Positions 61,254 to 64,000 of a stretch of DNA of 64,000 nucleotides are shown one piece after another. This DNA is from an uncultured Rhodospirillales bacterium (GTDB taxonomy: Bacteria > Pseudomonadota > Alphaproteobacteria > Acetobacterales > Acetobacteraceae): NCBI GenBank assembly GCA_903924855.1, contig CAIYCW010000154.1:1-64000 (forward strand), given 5' to 3'. The notes beneath the pieces were generated by a model. It did not search any database and was not told where the DNA came from. It worked only from the letters and a program-made list of their open reading frames with translations. The position numbers and the translations under genes are program-made. The first letter of the stretch is position 1. Each line of letters starts with the position of its first letter.

Positions 61254-62353
61254 TGCTGCTGCTCGACAATGACGTGATCGCCCAGGTGCTGACGACGAAG
61301 GATTGCATCCTGGTGCAGGAACGCGCCTTCGCGGGGCTGAACACCGGTGCCTCCGTGGGCAGGCCGCGGCTGGACACGTTCATGCCGTGCGGGCGGGAGG
61401 ACGGGTATTACCGGTTCGGCTCGGTGGAGGGGGCCACCGATGGCATTCATGCGGTGCGGCTGAAATCGGACATCATGACCTGGCCGCGGCGCGAGGATGG
61501 CAGCTGGTCCGAGAAGAAATACTGCATCGAGCCTGGCACCTATTGCGGGCTGGTGCTGCTGTTCAGCACCGAGAACGGAGCCCCTCTGGCGATTCTGAAT
61601 GACGGGCATCTGCAGCATATGCGCGTGGGGGCGGCGGCGGGGCTTGGCGCGCGGCTGCTGGCGCGGCCGGAGGCGCGGCGGGTTGGCATGATCGGCTCGG
61701 GCGGCATGGCGCGCACCGTGCTGGAGGCGCTGGTGGCGGTGCGCGACATCACCGAGGTGCTTGTGTTCAGCCGCGATGAGGGCAACCGGACGCGCTATGC
61801 GCGGGAGATGTCCGCAAGCCTTGGGGTGGAGGTGATCGCGGTTGGCAGCGCGCGGGAGGCGGTGCGCGGCGCTGACATACTGGCGACCACGACGGACAGC
61901 ATGTCCGCCGTGATCGATGCCGAGTGGCTGGAGCCGGGGATGCATGTGGTGGGCATCGGGCCGCTTGATTTCCCGAAGGAGGCGGAGGCGCGGATCGATC
62001 TGGTGGTGCGCCAGGGTGATGAGGCGTTCGACATGCCGGAGAGCGGGCAGTTCCGCCGCGATCTGGGGCACAGCCGCAGCGCGTTTGTGGGGGGCTCGCC
62101 TGAGGAGCAGAAACGTCTGCCGCCGGTGATGCGCAAGCAGCGCACGCCGCGCGTCTGGCCGTTCTACGCCGATGTGATCGCCGGGCGCGCCGAGGGGCGG
62201 ACCAGCCCAGACCAGATCACCCAGTATCGGCCGGTTGGCAATTGGGGGCTGCAATTCGCCGCCTGTGGCGGGCTGGCCTATCGGCTGGCGAAGGCGCGCG
62301 GGCTGGGGCATGCGCTGCCGGATGGCTGGTTCGTGCAGTCCATCAAGAACTGA
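61253..62353 (+). CDS. ornithine cyclodeaminase / mu-crystallin family protein
   Basis: 366 residues from ATG 61253, sharing one base with the preceding stop. The N-terminal part binds substrate (HAVRLKSDIM near residue 65). The Rossmann region is VGMIGSGGMARTVLEAL near 143. TTTDSMSAVIDAEWLEPGMHVVGIGP near 205 is typical of the family. Members reduce or hydrolyse imines: ornithine cyclodeaminase, alanine dehydrogenase, ketimine reductase, SbnB. Its presence in a tricarboxylate operon suggests the substrate or an intermediate carries an amino or imino group, but this is inference. It is longer than ornithine cyclodeaminase, with a distinct C-terminus. Confidence 0.88.
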   Translation: MLLLDNDVIAQVLTTKDCILVQERAFAGLNTGASVGRPRLDTFMPCGREDGYYRFGSVEGATDGIHAVRLKSDIMTWPRREDGSWSEKKYCIEPGTYCGLVLLFSTENGAPLAILNDGHLQHMRVGAAAGLGARLLARPEARRVGMIGSGGMARTVLEALVAVRDITEVLVFSRDEGNRTRYAREMSASLGVEVIAVGSAREAVRGADILATTTDSMSAVIDAEWLEPGMHVVGIGPLDFPKEAEARIDLVVRQGDEAFDMPESGQFRRDLGHSRSAFVGGSPEEQKRLPPVMRKQRTPRVWPFYADVIAGRAEGRTSPDQITQYRPVGNWGLQFAACGGLAYRLAKARGLGHALPDGWFVQSIKN

Positions 62354-62360
62354 AACGGTG

Positions 62361-62852
62361 ATGTCATCCCCCAGCCCCGATCCGGCCTCTGACATGCGCC
62401 ATATCAGCGTCGATTGGCCGCATCTGGCGTTTGCGACCGCGATCAGTGGGTGGGCCGCCTGGTATTGCCGCGATGCGTGGCTGGCCAATGCGGATGCGGA
62501 GAATCTGATCCTGATCGTGCCGGTCTCCGCGGCGGCCTTGGTGCTGTATGGCGTGGTGGCGCTGGGCTGCATCAGGCGGACGGCGGAGGCGGTGCCGCGG
62601 CCGCCGGTTGCGGCGTTTGGCCGGATTTTGGGCACGATGGCGATGCTGGCCGGGTTTGCGGTGGCCGGGCCGCTGATCGGGTTTGACGTTGTCTCGTTTG
62701 TCTATCTGCTGGCGATGCTGCTGTTTCTGGGTGAGCGGCGCTGGGCGGTGTTGCTGCTGGTGCCGGTGATATTCGCGGCGATCGTGGTCTGGGGTTTCGG
62801 CACGCTGCTGGACACGCCGTTGCCGCTGCTGCTGTTCGGGGATGGGTCATGA
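62361..62852 (+). CDS. tctB: tripartite tricarboxylate transporter small membrane subunit TctB
   Basis: 163 residues from ATG 62361, 7 bp after the previous gene. Four hydrophobic segments (about 25-38, 50-72, 88-118, 130-152) and the topology LGTMAMLAGFAVAGPLIGFDVVSFVYLLAMLLFLGERRW fit TctB. It partners with TctA in the inner membrane. Overlaps tctA by 4 bp. Confidence 0.85.
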   Translation: MSSPSPDPASDMRHISVDWPHLAFATAISGWAAWYCRDAWLANADAENLILIVPVSAAALVLYGVVALGCIRRTAEAVPRPPVAAFGRILGTMAMLAGFAVAGPLIGFDVVSFVYLLAMLLFLGERRWAVLLLVPVIFAAIVVWGFGTLLDTPLPLLLFGDGS

Positions 62853-64000
62853 TCGATCTGGATGCCCTGAACGCCGCGTTTCATCTGCTGTCCGGCTCGT
62901 GGCAGCCCTGGCTGGTGGTGGTGCCGGGGCTGCTGATCGGGCTGTTCGTGCATGCGGTGCCGGGGCTTACGACCTCGATGGCGCTTGCGATCTGCCTGCC
63001 GCTGATCCCCTACATGGATTTTCTGCAGGCGCTGATCTTCATGACGGCGATGTATGCGGGCGCACTGTTCGGGGTGGCGATACCGGCCATTCTGCTCAAC
63101 GTGCCGGGCTCGGCCTCGGCTGTCGGCACCACGTTTGACGGGTTTCCGATGGCGCAGCAGGGCCGGCACAACGAGGCGTTGGGGCTGGCGCTGGGGGCCT
63201 CCTGTGTCGGGCAGGCGATCGCCTATGGGTTGTTGCTGCTGCTGGCGGGTCCGATCGGGCGATTTGCCATCAGATTGGGGCCGCCTGAGATGCTGATCGT
63301 GGCGATCTGGGGGTTGACGCTGATTGCGCGGCTGCGCGGGCGGCATCTGGCGCGCGGGCTGCTGGCGGGCTGTTTCGGGCTGCTGCTGGGGACGGTTGGG
63401 CTGAGTGTGCGCGGGGCGGCGCGCGGCACGATGGGGTTGGATCTGCTGCTGGACGGCATTCCCACGGTGCCGGCGATTGTGGGGCTGTTCGCGGCATCGG
63501 AGTTGTTCAACCTGGTGGGGCGCGAATACATCGTGGCCGACATGACGCGGCGGGCGGTGGATGCGCGCCGCATTCTGGCCGGCATGCGCGACGTGTTCCG
63601 CTATCCGGCCACCTTGCTGCGCGGCGGGTTGCTGGGGGCGTGTATCGGCATTCTGCCGGGCGGGCATGCGATCGCCAATCTGCTGTCCTATTCCGAGGCG
63701 CGGCGGGCGGCGAAGGACCCGGAGGCGTTCGGCACCGGCGATCCGCGTGGGATCATTGCCGCGGAATCGGCCAATGCCAGCTCGGAGGGCGGCTCGATGG
63801 CGACGCTGCTGGCGCTGGGCATTCCCACCGGCGGGGCGACCGCGGTGATGCTGGTGGCGTTCGGCATGCACGACATCACCGGTGGGCCGGCCTTCATGCG
63901 CGACCATGCGGATGTGGTCTATGCGGTGATCCTGTCCAGCCTGGTGCAGGTGGTGCTGCTGGGGCTGATCGGGTTTGGCTTCATCTTCGTGGCCAGCTTC
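62849..64000 (+). CDS. tctA: tripartite tricarboxylate transporter permease TctA (partial; C-terminus outside window)
   Basis: ATG 62849 in an ATGA overlap with tctB; 384 codons are in the window and the frame is still open at 64000 (full TctA is about 500). Strong family motifs: a glycine-rich VPGLLIGLFVHAVPGLTTSMALA near residue 25 and AIPAILLNVPGSASAVGTTFDGFPMAQQG near 73. The second repeat GACIGILPGGHAIANLLSYSEARRAAKDPEAFGTG lies near 260 and ESANASSEGGSM near 309. It imports a tricarboxylate-type anion. A tctC binding protein is expected but would lie beyond the window or elsewhere. Confidence 0.93.
   Translation, partial: MIDLDALNAAFHLLSGSWQPWLVVVPGLLIGLFVHAVPGLTTSMALAICLPLIPYMDFLQALIFMTAMYAGALFGVAIPAILLNVPGSASAVGTTFDGFPMAQQGRHNEALGLALGASCVGQAIAYGLLLLLAGPIGRFAIRLGPPEMLIVAIWGLTLIARLRGRHLARGLLAGCFGLLLGTVGLSVRGAARGTMGLDLLLDGIPTVPAIVGLFAASELFNLVGREYIVADMTRRAVDARRILAGMRDVFRYPATLLRGGLLGACIGILPGGHAIANLLSYSEARRAAKDPEAFGTGDPRGIIAAESANASSEGGSMATLLALGIPTGGATAVMLVAFGMHDITGGPAFMRDHADVVYAVILSSLVQVVLLGLIGFGFIFVASF

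Noticed and set aside
1-64000. tRNA genes, rRNA, CRISPR arrays, prophage or insertion-sequence transposases
   Set aside because: Looked for CCA-flanked cloverleaf ends, regularly spaced direct repeats and transposase motifs; none seen in the window.

Overview
The window is strongly GC-rich, almost fully coding, and reads as chromosomal DNA of an alphaproteobacterium, most likely Acetobacteraceae (Rhodospirillales). The reasons are an ALAS-type hemA, the scpA-scpB-tatB-tatC block beside serS, the order argS-dgt-erpA-xth, many TtcT/Liv/SsuABC transporter operons with 4-bp ATGA/GTGA overlaps, and a dispersed CTTCTTTTTGT..ACAAAAAGAAG hairpin that I associate with that family. I see no rRNA, tRNA, CRISPR array, prophage or insertion sequence.

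Layout. 1-3158: a partial NAD(P)HX epimerase, an aldehyde dehydrogenase and a zinc alcohol dehydrogenase, all on the minus strand. 3585-12903: a LysR regulator followed by a hydantoinase-type hyuB-hyuA pair, a complete SsuABC/TauABC-like ABC importer and an SDR dehydrogenase. 13056-25585: the most striking region. A minus-strand extracellular-electron-transfer type operon (NapC/CymA-like tetraheme quinol dehydrogenase, diheme EB_dh-like cytochrome, MtrA/DmsE decaheme cytochrome, MtrB/PioB porin) lies beside a MocR-type regulator that has lost its PLP lysine, and then hemA-ccmFGHI on the plus strand. An FNR/FixK-type box lies in front of hemA. Together these could supply the heme, the last steps of cytochrome c maturation and the multiheme conduit itself. 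25685-31734: serine hydrolase, Nramp-like transporter, a response regulator with a degenerate receiver, a squalene/phytoene synthase-family protein, sodB, yajC and a DUF815 ATPase. 31840-45443: a TPR/glycosyltransferase-like protein, then a long minus-strand housekeeping run (dgt, argS, SPOR, nagZ, M50 protease, scpA, scpB, tatB, tatC, serS, carbonic anhydrase, rhodanese), and erpA-xth on the plus strand.

45671-53284: ilvD and a branched-chain/amide ABC importer operon in which the two ATPases (LivG and LivF) are fused into one protein, ending in a serine hydrolase. 53364-64000: a YciI-like protein, a TPP-dependent enzyme, and a GntR/FCD regulator diverging from a six-gene operon (isocitrate-lyase/PEP-mutase family lyase, aconitase-family dehydratase, MmgE/PrpD, ornithine-cyclodeaminase family, TctB, TctA). 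That operon looks like uptake and breakdown of a citrate-like tricarboxylic acid that is probably neither citrate nor plain 2-methylcitrate. Two identical TGTTGACA sites 63 bp apart lie in the divergent region.

Between genes there are two families of palindromic repeats: the A/T-rich hairpin (4537, 12920, 53293 and a compound version at 45571) and a REP-like GGCGGA..TCCGCCCTACG element (30381, 31773, 33215, 33276, 35548-35636, 53339). The second family twice supplies the stop codon of the neighbouring gene.
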